18,465 nucleotides of DNA from Neisseria sicca 4320 (GTDB lineage Bacteria; Pseudomonadota; Gammaproteobacteria; Burkholderiales; Neisseriaceae). A program made the translations under genes and the position numbers. The stretch is taken from NCBI RefSeq assembly GCF_000193735.1, contig NZ_AEPF01000016.1:1-18465 (forward strand), read 5' to 3'. Below are positions 1-6,649 of this stretch, piece after piece (within the stretch, counting starts at the first letter, position 1; each line of letters starts with the position of its first letter). The notes under the pieces are model-generated. The model was not told the origin of the DNA. It searched no databases and was given only the letters and a program-made list of their open reading frames with translations.

Positions 1-12
1 ACAATGTTGGTT

Positions 13-24
13 TTCAGACAACCT
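13..24 (-). repeat. degenerate DNA uptake sequence
   Basis: TTCAGACAACCT matches the reverse complement of the local uptake sequence except for one G-to-A change. It lies just downstream of the metQ stop. Elsewhere in this window such copies often form one arm of a terminator hairpin, so a partner arm may lie beyond the left edge (inference). Confidence 0.6.
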
Positions 25-46
25 TTTTTGTTTTTTAGCTTATAGC

Positions 47-961
47 TTATTTTGCTGCTGAAGCAGTAGACGCTGCTTCGGCTTTTGCACTGGTGGCTGC
101 ATTTTCACCCCATGCAGCAGGATATTTATAACCTTCGAAGCGTTTGTGAGCATAGGCTTTGAACTCGTCGGAGTTATAGGCTTCAGTTACATCTTTGAGC
201 CATCGGCTGTCTTTGTCGGCGTTTTTGACTGCTGCCCAGTTGACATAGGCAAAGCTCGGCTCTTGGAACAGGGCTTCAGTCAGCTTCATACCGCTGCTCA
301 TGGCATAGTTGCCGTTAACAATAGCAAAATCGACGTCGGCTCGGCTGCGTGGCAGTTGTGCGGCTTCCAGTTCTACGATTTTGATGTTTTTCGGATTTTC
401 AGCAATGTCGGCTTTAGAAGCAGTCAGCGGATTAACACCGCCTTTCAACTTAACCCAGCCCAATTCGTTCAACATTACCAATGCACGGGCAAAGTTGGAC
501 GGGTCGTTAGGCGCAGAAACGCTGCTGCCGTCTTTAACTTCATCCAAAGATTTCAATTTACCCGGATACAGACCCAAAGGCGCAGTCGGCACTTGGAAAG
601 TTTCAGCAATATCTAATTTGTGTTCTTTTTTGAAGTCGTCCAAATAAGGCTTGTGTTGAAAAATGTTGATATCCAGTTCACCTTCAGCCAAAGCGAGGTT
701 AGGACGGACGTAATCGGTAAACTCGACCAATTTGACGGTATAGCCTTTTTTCTCCAACGCAGGTTGGATTTGATCTTTGACCATGTCGCCAAAGTCGCCA
801 ACGGTTGTACCAAAGACGATCTCTTTTTTCGCCGCGCTATTATCGGCAACCGGTGATGCTGAGGATGCGGCAGGTGCGCTGTCTTTCTGCCCACCACAAG
901 CTGCAAGCACCACAGCAAGCGTAGCAGCAGAAAGGGTTTTAAAAAAAGTATTTACTTGCAT
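47..961 (-). CDS. metQ: MetQ, D/L-methionine ABC transporter substrate-binding lipoprotein
   Basis: This 304-residue protein is the substrate-binding lipoprotein of the MetNIQ methionine importer (NLPA family; the meningococcal homologue is the surface antigen GNA1946). The N-terminus is a lipoprotein signal with lipobox LAAC and Cys22 as the lipidated residue, followed by a low-complexity Ala/Ser linker to about residue 45. The NlpA/MetQ domain follows: VFGTTVGDF, then the Y-V-R-P-N-L-A-L-A-E-G-E-L-D-I-N-I-F-Q-H stretch, then APNDPSNFARAL. The C-terminus ends in an Ala/Ser-rich tail. The start is supported by AGGAGT at 967-972 on the minus strand. No metN or metI lies upstream, since the upstream neighbour is cysB, so the gene probably has its own promoter. 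Family assignment is secure; methionine as ligand is inferred from the family. Confidence 0.95.
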   Translation of the reverse strand: MQVNTFFKTLSAATLAVVLAACGGQKDSAPAASSASPVADNSAAKKEIVFGTTVGDFGDMVKDQIQPALEKKGYTVKLVEFTDYVRPNLALAEGELDINIFQHKPYLDDFKKEHKLDIAETFQVPTAPLGLYPGKLKSLDEVKDGSSVSAPNDPSNFARALVMLNELGWVKLKGGVNPLTASKADIAENPKNIKIVELEAAQLPRSRADVDFAIVNGNYAMSSGMKLTEALFQEPSFAYVNWAAVKNADKDSRWLKDVTEAYNSDEFKAYAHKRFEGYKYPAAWGENAATSAKAEAASTASAAK

Positions 962-992
962 ATCTTACTCCTGATAATTCATTGAAACAGTT

Positions 993-1004
993 TTCAGACG
1001 ACCT
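993..1004 (-). repeat. DNA uptake sequence, single
   Basis: Perfect TTCAGACGACCT, the reverse complement of AGGTCGTCTGAA. It would lie in the metQ mRNA leader. Confidence 0.9.
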
Positions 1005-1092
1005 CTGCCGTCAAAAACGAGAATTTTAAATCTATTTAGTAAAACTCAGGGTGTTTTTTGCAGATTTTTCTGTTGATTCTTATTATTACCAC

Positions 1093-1120
1093 AGTATATT
1101 CGAAATAAAACTCGGCACAA
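1093..1120 (-). promoter_or_regulatory. candidate metQ promoter
   Basis: On the minus strand TATACT (1093-1098) matches the -10 consensus at 5 of 6 positions. A poor -35 TTGTGC (1115-1120) lies 16 bp upstream. The leader would be about 125 nt. An alternative is TTGACT with TATCAT at 15-bp spacing further upstream. Neither is strong. Confidence 0.3.
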
Positions 1121-1207
1121 TCCAAAACTTACGCGCTATGATAGCCTACAATTTTCCAAGTCAACAGATCTAGCTCGCGTTACCCCAAACGTACGAATAG
1201 ATTAAAG

Positions 1208-1252
1208 AAGGTCGTCTGAAATCTTGCAGACAGGGTTTCAGACGACCTTTTT
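1208..1252 (-). terminator. paired uptake-sequence terminator after cysB
   Basis: AGGTCGTCTGAA (1209-1220) and its inverse (1237-1248) form a perfect stem about 35 bp downstream of the cysB stop. A T run follows on the plus strand and a weaker T-rich stretch on the minus strand. Inverted uptake-sequence pairs are established transcription terminators in Neisseria. Here it can serve cysB and separate it from metQ. Confidence 0.75.
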
Positions 1253-1285
1253 ATTTCATATTAAATAGATTTACATGACCAACGA

Positions 1286-2236
1286 TCAAATAGAAAAGTC
1301 CTCGACAACTGGAGCATAAAGCATTCTATCGACCACCTCACGTGTCAGCTTAGGCGCGAACAATTCTATAAAATCATATGCATAACCCCTAAGATAGGTA
1401 TCTTTCCTAACGGCAATCCAAGTTGGAGACGACTCAAACAAATGCGAGGCATCCACTAATTCCAGATCCGTGTCATTCTCAGGATCGTAAGCCATCTTCG
1501 CCATCAACCCAACACCAAGACCCAATCGGACATACGTCTTTAAAACATCAGTGTCTGCTGCTGACAACACGACATCGGGCTGCTCTAACCTGGCTTTATT
1601 AAAAGCCCGTGCAATACTACTCCCCTGATTGAACGCAAATTCATACGTAATTAAAGGAAAAGAAGCCAAATTCTCAATACTTAAAGGATTTTTACAATCC
1701 AACAAAGGATGTTCATGCGGCACAATAACCGCATGATTCCATTCATAACAAGTTAATTTACCCAACTCCGGATGCTCATCGATACGCTCAGTTACAATCG
1801 CAATATCCGCCTCCCCATTACTGACCATCTGGGCAATCGCCGCAGGACTGCCCTGCTTGATAGTCAGCGTTACTTTAGGATAACGTTTGACAAACTCTGC
1901 CACAATTAAAGGCAGAGCATAACGTGCCTGCGTATGCGTTGTCGCAACGACCAGAGAACCACTGTCGTGTTCGGTAAACTCACTCCCTATATTTTTAATA
2001 TTCTGAACATCACGCAAAATCCGATCCGCAATTTCCAAAACAGCCTTTCCCGGTTGGGACACAGATACCACACGCTTGCCGCTTCGGATAAAAATCTGCA
2101 CCCCCAACTCCTCTTCAAGAAGCCGGATTTGTTTAGAAATCCCTGGCTGGGAAGTAAATAGTGCTTCAGCAGCTTCAGATACATTCAAATTATGCCGGTA
2201 CACCTCCAATGCATACCTCAATTGCTGTAATTTCAT
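1286..2236 (-). CDS. cysB: CysB-type LysR-family transcriptional regulator
   Basis: This 316-residue LysR-type regulator very closely resembles enterobacterial CysB, which activates sulfate assimilation and cysteine synthesis genes in response to N-acetylserine. The N-terminus MKLQQLRYALEVYRHNLNVS starts the winged helix-turn-helix, and TSQPGISKQIRLLEEELG is the recognition-helix region. TTHTQARYALP begins the effector domain, and the later DTDVLKTYVRLGLGVGLMA stretch is characteristic of CysB. The start at 2236 is chosen because CysB proteins begin MKLQQLR. An open frame continues 33 codons upstream, but that extension does not look like protein sequence. The SD is weak. The gene is visibly more AT-rich than serS or dnaX and has no uptake sequence. 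Adjacency to metQ suggests a shared sulfur theme, but direct regulation is not shown. Confidence 0.92.
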   Translation of the reverse strand: MKLQQLRYALEVYRHNLNVSEAAEALFTSQPGISKQIRLLEEELGVQIFIRSGKRVVSVSQPGKAVLEIADRILRDVQNIKNIGSEFTEHDSGSLVVATTHTQARYALPLIVAEFVKRYPKVTLTIKQGSPAAIAQMVSNGEADIAIVTERIDEHPELGKLTCYEWNHAVIVPHEHPLLDCKNPLSIENLASFPLITYEFAFNQGSSIARAFNKARLEQPDVVLSAADTDVLKTYVRLGLGVGLMAKMAYDPENDTDLELVDASHLFESSPTWIAVRKDTYLRGYAYDFIELFAPKLTREVVDRMLYAPVVEDFSI

Positions 2237-2359
2237 AAACGGCTCGTGTTCAATGTTTACTTGTATGATTTGCACTACAAACGACGGACAATTTAACATA
2301 TTTTTCCTAAATTGTCGGCAGCCCTCTGACCTCAAATAGAAACTTTTGTTTTAACTCAC

Positions 2360-2389
2360 ACTATACAAATCAATTATTAAAACTGTCTT
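2360..2389 (-). promoter_or_regulatory. candidate cysB promoter
   Basis: On the minus strand, -10 TATAGT (2360-2365) is 5/6 and -35 AAGACA (2384-2389) is 4/6, spaced 18 bp. The predicted leader to the start at 2236 is about 115 nt. Confidence 0.4.
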
Positions 2390-2536
2390 TTCAAACCAAA
2401 TGATTTGTTGCCTCCATACAACAACAAAATGCAACAAGCTCTAATTTCGTCCTAAATAAATGACACAAACTTGATTTTTAGGCATGATTCGAAGCTAGGA
2501 AGCAGGCAGTTTCATGATTGTATGAGGCATTGAGTA

Positions 2537-2566
2537 TTGACAGTAGGCACCATGCTTCTTTATAGT
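2537..2566 (+). promoter_or_regulatory. rmpM promoter
   Basis: A perfect -35 TTGACA (2537-2542), an 18-bp spacer and -10 TATAGT (2561-2566, 5/6). This is one of the best sigma-70 promoters in the window and suits an abundant outer-membrane protein. The transcript would start near 2573, giving a leader of about 105 nt. Confidence 0.75.
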
Positions 2567-2587
2567 GCAAACTGATATATCCGATTT

Positions 2588-2634
2588 GCCGCTGCTTAGT
2601 ATGCTGCGGCCTGTATATTGGTAATTTGCAGCGG
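2588..2634 (+). promoter_or_regulatory. rmpM leader with competing hairpins
   Basis: GCCGCTGC (2588-2595) can fold back on GCTGCGGC (2603-2610) with one T-T mismatch and a 7-nt loop. Its CCGCTGC part can instead pair perfectly with GCAGCGG (2628-2634). The two structures exclude each other. Whether they affect translation is unknown. Confidence 0.4.
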
Positions 2635-2677
2635 TTCTTAAACACCCGCCGCATAACAATTTAGATGAGGGAATAAA

Positions 2678-3439
2678 ATGACCAAACAGCTGAAATTAAG
2701 CGCATTGTTCGTTGCATTGGTTGCTTCCGGCACCGCAATGGCAAGCGAACCGCATACCAAACACGGCTACACCGTAAGCAGCCAATCTCAAGAAGTTGTC
2801 CGCAACAACTATGGCGAATGCTGGAAAAACAGCTATTTCGACAAAGAGACCCAAGGTCGTGTCGAATGTGGTGACCGCGAAGCAGTAGCCGCAGTCCAAC
2901 AAGCTCCCGAATATGTTGACGAAACCGTATCTCTGTCTTCTAAAACACTGTTCGGCTTCGATAAAGACAACCTCCGCCCTGAAGCTCAAGAGAATCTGAA
3001 CGCATTAGCCCAACGCCTAAGCAATGAAAACGTTCAAACTGTACGTATTGAAGGCCATACCGACTTTATGGGTTCAGAAGAGTACAACCAAGCTCTGTCC
3101 GAACGCCGTGCAAACGTAGTTGCCAACTACTTGGTTGGTCGTGGTGTTCCTTCAAGCAAAGTTTCCGCTGCAGGTCTTGGCGAGTCTCAAGCTCAAATGA
3201 CTGCTACTTGTGAAGCAGAAGTAGCAAAACTGGGCAAAAAAGTATCCAAAGCCAAAAAACGTGCTGCTCTGATTGCATGTATCGAACCCGACCGCCGTGT
3301 TGACGTAAAAATCCGCAGCACTGTTACAAAACAAGTTGCCCCGGGCCAAACAATTGAAGGTCAAGGTGAACGTCCTGCAGTAGATGAAGGTTGGATTCCT
3401 TCTCCCTACAATGGTGTACACGGTTACGCCAAGCCTTAA
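2678..3439 (+). CDS. rmpM: RmpM, OmpA-family peptidoglycan-binding outer-membrane protein
   Basis: This 253-residue protein is the class 4 outer-membrane protein of Neisseria, which ties porins and other outer-membrane complexes to peptidoglycan. Residues 1-22 are a Sec signal peptide ending TAMA. The conserved N-terminal segment includes NNYGECWKNSYFDK (Cys48, Cys64). The OmpA_C domain runs from about 88 to 215, with the TLFGFDKDNLR strand, the ligand-binding EGHTDFMGS (Asp129) and the SERR segment with Arg144. Cys178 and Cys201 are placed for a disulfide. The start follows GATGAGGGAATAAA. Compared with the meningococcal protein as I remember it, the Pro/Glu-rich linker after about residue 66 is absent, and the C-terminus carries a different tail ending DEGWIPSPYNGVHGYAKP. 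Confidence 0.93.
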   Translation: MTKQLKLSALFVALVASGTAMASEPHTKHGYTVSSQSQEVVRNNYGECWKNSYFDKETQGRVECGDREAVAAVQQAPEYVDETVSLSSKTLFGFDKDNLRPEAQENLNALAQRLSNENVQTVRIEGHTDFMGSEEYNQALSERRANVVANYLVGRGVPSSKVSAAGLGESQAQMTATCEAEVAKLGKKVSKAKKRAALIACIEPDRRVDVKIRSTVTKQVAPGQTIEGQGERPAVDEGWIPSPYNGVHGYAKP

Positions 3440-3460
3440 CTAAATTCAATTTTAATTCAA

Positions 3461-3483
3461 AACCCCGCATTTGCGGGGTTTTC
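3461..3483 (+). terminator. rmpM intrinsic terminator
   Basis: AACCCCGCA (3461-3469), a TT loop and TGCGGGGTT (3472-3480) form a 9-bp GC-rich stem followed by T residues, 20 bp after the rmpM stop. Confidence 0.9.
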
Positions 3484-3591
3484 TCATATCTGTAATTCCC
3501 ACTCTACAGATGTCTTTTTATCCATTCCACCCCATCTCCATAATAATTAAACAAACCAGGAAAATATATCATTTCGATGAAAACAGGATAG

Positions 3592-3625
3592 AAAAAAGGT
3601 ATCCTTAACTTATTCAGGACACCTT
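3592..3625 (-). terminator. serS intrinsic terminator
   Basis: Read on the minus strand, AAGGTGTCCT and AGGATACCTT form a 10-bp stem with one G-U pair and a 10-nt loop, followed directly by six T residues (plus-strand A run 3592-3597). It lies about 30 bp past the serS stop. Confidence 0.8.
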
Positions 3626-3652
3626 CATCAAAGGTAGCATCATCAAGTAGAA

Positions 3653-4948
3653 TTACTTAATCTCTATCTTCCCTACTCCGCCCATGTAAGGCTGCAAAGC
3701 AGCGGGAATATTGATGCTGCCGTCGGCGTTTTGATGGTTTTCCAAAACGGCGACCAAAGTACGACCAACCGCCAAGCCGGAGCCGTTTAAGGTATGTACT
3801 AAGCGGTTTTTGCCGTGTTCGTCTTTGAAGCGTGCTTTCATGCGGCGGGCTTGAAAATCTTCGCAGTTGGAGCAGCTTGAAATTTCGCGGTAGGTATTTT
3901 GCGCGGGAACCCAAACTTCCAAGTCATACGTTTTGGTCGCGCCGAAGCCCATGTCGCCGGTACACAGGGTAATCACGCGGTAGGGCAGCTCCAAAGCCTT
4001 CAAAATATTTTCGGCGTGGCCGACCATTTCTTCCAGCGCTTCGTATGATTTTTCGGGATGAACGATTTGTACCATTTCCACTTTGTCGAACTGGTGTTGG
4101 CGAATCAGACCGCGCACGTCTTTGCCGTATGCGCCCGCTTCGGAGCGGAAACATGGGGAATGGGCGGTCAGCTTCAGCGGCAAATCGCTGCCTGCTACGA
4201 TGCTGTCGGCAACGGTATTCGTCAGTGTTACTTCGGCGGTCGGAATCAGATATTGCGTTTTTTTGCTCTCGTCGCCGCCGCGGGTAACATGGAACAAATC
4301 TTCTGCAAATTTAGGCAGTTGGCCCGTACCTTGCAGGGTCGTGTCGTCCACGATGTAGGGCGTGTAATGCTCGGTGTAGCCGTGTTTCAGCGTGTGCGTA
4401 TCGAGCATGAATTGCGCCAGCGCGCGGTGCAGGCGGGCGATTTGACCTTTCATGACGGTAAAGCGCGCGCCGGACAGTTTTGCGCCGCCTTCGAAATCCA
4501 AGCCCAAAGGTTCGCCCAAATCGACATGGTCTTTGATTTCAAAATCGAATTCGCGCGGCGTGCCGACTTTGCGGACTTCGACGTTTTCGGTTTCGTCTTT
4601 ACCGGCGGGTACGCTTTCGTGAGGCAGGTTGGGAATGCTCAACAACCATGCGTCCAATTCTTTCTGAACGGCATCCAAATCGGCGGCTGCCTGCTCCAAA
4701 TCGGTTTTGATTTGGGCGACTTGATCCATCGCTGCCTGCGCCTCTTCGTGTTTGCCCTGTCCTTTCAATGCGCCGATCTGTTTGGAAATGCTGTTACGCG
4801 AGGCTTGCAGTTCTTCGGTTTTCACTTGGACGGCTTTGCGCTGCTCTTCCAAGGCATTGAAACGTGCGGTATCAAACTCGTAACCGCGCTGCGCCAAACG
4901 TTCGGCGACGGCTGCGGTGTGGCTGCGGAGCTGTTGGATGTCTAACAT
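3653..4948 (-). CDS. serS: seryl-tRNA synthetase
   Basis: This 431-residue class II aminoacyl-tRNA synthetase charges tRNA-Ser (and tRNA-Sec where present) with serine. Residues 1-110 form the N-terminal coiled-coil tRNA-binding arm, rich in Glu, Lys and Gln heptads. The catalytic domain follows: TAEV at 237-240 in the serine pocket, motif 2 from CFRSEAGAYGKDVRGLIRQHQF (about 266-287) and motif 3 NGSGLAVGRTLVAVLEN (about 388-404). Start at 4948 gives MLDIQQLRSH, the normal SerS N-terminus, with GAGAG about 9 nt upstream. A 16-codon upstream extension was rejected. The gene stands alone and is flanked by divergent rpsF. Confidence 0.97.
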   Translation of the reverse strand: MLDIQQLRSHTAAVAERLAQRGYEFDTARFNALEEQRKAVQVKTEELQASRNSISKQIGALKGQGKHEEAQAAMDQVAQIKTDLEQAAADLDAVQKELDAWLLSIPNLPHESVPAGKDETENVEVRKVGTPREFDFEIKDHVDLGEPLGLDFEGGAKLSGARFTVMKGQIARLHRALAQFMLDTHTLKHGYTEHYTPYIVDDTTLQGTGQLPKFAEDLFHVTRGGDESKKTQYLIPTAEVTLTNTVADSIVAGSDLPLKLTAHSPCFRSEAGAYGKDVRGLIRQHQFDKVEMVQIVHPEKSYEALEEMVGHAENILKALELPYRVITLCTGDMGFGATKTYDLEVWVPAQNTYREISSCSNCEDFQARRMKARFKDEHGKNRLVHTLNGSGLAVGRTLVAVLENHQNADGSINIPAALQPYMGGVGKIEIK

Positions 4949-5056
4949 TTTGTTATTCTCTCGATAGAATTCAGAAATGGCATTATTGTAAACCAAATCA
5001 CCAATCTTTTCATGACAACACTTTTATTCAAAAAACCCTTTCTTACATATCATGCA

Positions 5057-5085
5057 TTGCAGAAAAAGCAAGAATGAGATAGAAT
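5057..5085 (+). promoter_or_regulatory. rpsF operon promoter
   Basis: -35 TTGCAG (5057-5062, TTG conserved), a 17-bp spacer and -10 TAGAAT (5080-5085, 5/6). Transcription would start near 5092 and give a leader of about 70 nt. Confidence 0.5.
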
Positions 5086-5105
5086 CTACCGTCTTGTTAA
5101 ACCTT

Positions 5106-5132
5106 GCCTTTTGCTTTCGCATGGCAAAAGGC
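5106..5132 (+). promoter_or_regulatory. rpsF leader hairpin, candidate autoregulatory site
   Basis: GCCTTTTGC (5106-5114) and GCAAAAGGC (5124-5132) form a perfect 9-bp stem with a 9-nt loop, about 20 nt upstream of the rpsF SD (AGGAG, 5151-5155). In many bacteria the S6:S18 complex binds a hairpin in the rpsF leader. The only CCG seen (5089-5091) is at or before the predicted transcript start, so the match to that motif is unproven. Confidence 0.4.
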
Positions 5133-5160
5133 TGTATTTAATCATCCATAAGGAGATAAC

Positions 5161-5532
5161 ATGCGTCATTATGAGATCGTGTTTATCGTTCATCCTGATC
5201 AAAGCGAGCAAGTGCCTGCTATGGTTGAACGTTACAAAACCATGATTGCCGAAGCCGGCGGCAAAATCCACCGCTTGGAAGACTGGGGCCGCCGTCAACT
5301 GGCTTACCCGATTAACAAAATCCACAAAGCACACTATGTTTTGATGAATATCGAAACTACTCCTGAAGTAGTTGAAGAGATGGAAACCGCTTTCCGCTTT
5401 AACGATGCCGTACTGCGCCATCTGACCATCAAAACAAAACATGCTGTAACCGAAGCTTCTCCTATGCTGGGCGGCGAAAAAGCAAAAAACTTGCTGAACG
5501 GTGCGGCTGAAGAAGTTGCAGCAGCCGAATAA
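5161..5532 (+). CDS. rpsF: 30S ribosomal protein S6
   Basis: This 123-residue protein is ribosomal protein S6, which pairs with S18 on the platform of the small subunit. It begins MRHYEIVFIVHPDQSEQVP, the typical S6 N-terminus, and contains RLEDWGRRQLAYPINK followed by FRFNDAVLRHLTIK. The C-terminal tail is Ala/Glu-rich. A strong SD (AAGGAG) precedes the ATG. It is the first gene of rpsF-priB-rpsR-rplI. Confidence 0.98.
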   Translation: MRHYEIVFIVHPDQSEQVPAMVERYKTMIAEAGGKIHRLEDWGRRQLAYPINKIHKAHYVLMNIETTPEVVEEMETAFRFNDAVLRHLTIKTKHAVTEASPMLGGEKAKNLLNGAAEEVAAAE

Positions 5533-5534
5533 GA

Positions 5535-5831
5535 TTGGATAATCTTACAACGCTTACCGCCCTGATTTACAAGGTTGAACCCTTGAGATACACGCCGGCA
5601 GGAATCCCTGTTTTAGATATTATGTTAAAGCATGAGTCTTGGCAGGAAGAAAACGGGCAAAAATGCCTGGTCAGTTTTGAAATACCCGCGCGTATTTTAG
5701 GTAAGCAGGCTGAAGAATGGCAGTATCGGCAAGATACGATGGTTGAAGCAGAAGGCTTTCTCGCACAGCGCAGCAAACGCTTCCCAAGGCCGATACTCCG
5801 CATACAGAACATTAAAGAATATAAAGGTTAA
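5535..5831 (+). CDS. priB: primosomal replication protein N (PriB)
   Basis: This 98-residue protein is PriB, a small single-stranded-DNA-binding OB-fold protein that assists PriA in restarting stalled replication forks. The core RYTPAGIPVLDIMLKHESWQ and the end RIQNIKEYKG are characteristic of Neisseria PriB. The start is TTG at 5535, two bases after the rpsF TAA. No in-frame ATG fits the known N-terminus, and no clear SD precedes the TTG. Close coupling to rpsF translation probably sets its expression level. Its place between the S6 and S18 genes is the conserved proteobacterial order. Confidence 0.93.
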   Translation: MDNLTTLTALIYKVEPLRYTPAGIPVLDIMLKHESWQEENGQKCLVSFEIPARILGKQAEEWQYRQDTMVEAEGFLAQRSKRFPRPILRIQNIKEYKG

Positions 5832-5837
5832 ACGACA

Positions 5838-6068
5838 ATGGCTCGTCAATCATTCAAACGTAGAAAATTCTGCCGCTTTACGGCTGAAAAAATCCAAGAA
5901 GTCGATTACAAACAAGTTGATTTGCTGAAAGACTTCATTTCTGAAAACGGCAAAATCATCCCTGCCCGCATCACCGGCACCAAAGCGCATTACCAACGGC
6001 AATTGGCTACTGCAGTCAAACGCGCGCGCTTCCTGGCTCTGTTGCCTTACACCGATCAACACAAATAA
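5838..6068 (+). CDS. rpsR: 30S ribosomal protein S18
   Basis: This 76-residue basic protein is ribosomal protein S18, which forms a heterodimer with S6. It shows the family pattern KFCRFTAEKIQEVDYKQVDLL and the conserved KIIPARITGTKAHYQRQLATA. The start is 6 bp after the priB stop, with AAAGG overlapping the end of priB as ribosome-binding site. Confidence 0.98.
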   Translation: MARQSFKRRKFCRFTAEKIQEVDYKQVDLLKDFISENGKIIPARITGTKAHYQRQLATAVKRARFLALLPYTDQHK

Positions 6069-6084
6069 TTTTGGAGTTTAAATC

Positions 6085-6537
6085 ATGCAAATTATTCTGT
6101 TAGAGAAAATCGGCGGTTTGGGCAACTTGGGCGACATCGTTACCGTAAAAAACGGTTATGCCCGTAACTTCCTGATTCCTGCCGGCAAAGCCAAACGCGC
6201 TACTGAAGCCAACATGAAAGAATTCGAAGCACGTCGTGCCGAATTGGAAGCCAAACAAGCTGAAATCTTGGCTGATGCTAAAGCACGTCAAGAAAAACTG
6301 GACGGTCAAACCATCACTATCGCTCAAAAAGCCGGTGTGGACGGTCGTCTGTTCGGTTCCGTTACCAATGCCGACATCGCTGCTGCGATTGTTGCATCAG
6401 GCGTTGAAGCTGCAAAATCCGACGTCCGCCTGCCTAACGGTCCTCTGAAAGCCGTAGGCGAGTACGAAGTTGAAGTGGCTCTGCACACTGACGCTGTTTC
6501 TGCGATTACCGTTGCTGTTGTTGCGGCTACTGAGTAA
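6085..6537 (+). CDS. rplI: 50S ribosomal protein L9
   Basis: This 150-residue protein is ribosomal protein L9, which binds 23S rRNA near the L1 stalk and spans the ribosome surface. The N-terminal rRNA-binding domain has the signature GGLGNLGDIVTVKNGYARNF. The long connecting helix is the Ala/Glu/Lys-rich segment at about 44-75, and the C-terminal domain contains DGRLFGSVTNADIA. The SD is TGGAG before the ATG. It is the last gene of the operon. Confidence 0.98.
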   Translation: MQIILLEKIGGLGNLGDIVTVKNGYARNFLIPAGKAKRATEANMKEFEARRAELEAKQAEILADAKARQEKLDGQTITIAQKAGVDGRLFGSVTNADIAAAIVASGVEAAKSDVRLPNGPLKAVGEYEVEVALHTDAVSAITVAVVAATE

Positions 6538-6548
6538 TAGACAGTCTT

Positions 6549-6608
6549 AAAAGGTCGTCTGAAAGGGAATGGAATGTATATTCCTGCCGTCTTTCAGACG
6601 ACCTTTTT
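6549..6608 (+). terminator. paired uptake-sequence terminator after rplI
   Basis: AAAAGGTCGTCTGAAAG (6549-6565) and its perfect inverse (6591-6607) form a 17-bp stem that includes both uptake sequences (6552-6563 and 6593-6604) and ends in a T run. It closes the ribosomal operon 12 bp past the rplI stop. Confidence 0.9.
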
Positions 6609-6649
6609 GCATAATTAAGACTACTTCCTTAGTGATTATAAATTCAGAT

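Larger units (their letters stand above)
962..1285. other. intergenic region between cysB and metQ
   Basis: About 320 bp without a convincing gene. It holds a single uptake sequence (993-1004), a weak candidate metQ promoter, a paired-uptake-sequence hairpin (1208-1252), and a 12-bp sequence at 1027-1038 that recurs inverted at 1262-1273. The middle is AT-rich. Confidence 0.7.
2237..2677. other. divergent intergenic region between cysB and rmpM
   Basis: About 440 bp, AT-rich, with no credible ORF and no uptake sequence. It holds divergent promoters for cysB and rmpM, a 7-bp inverted repeat TTGTTGC (2405-2411) / GCAACAA (2431-2437), and the structured rmpM leader. Confidence 0.7.

Noticed and set aside
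4058..4945. Long open frame antisense to serS (295 codons)
   Set aside because: It is the shadow of a highly conserved gene, lacks a recognisable domain, and its composition follows serS codon use.
6569..6649. 27-codon N-terminal extension of mltB
   Set aside because: It lies in the rplI terminator and would destroy the lipoprotein signal that begins at 6650.
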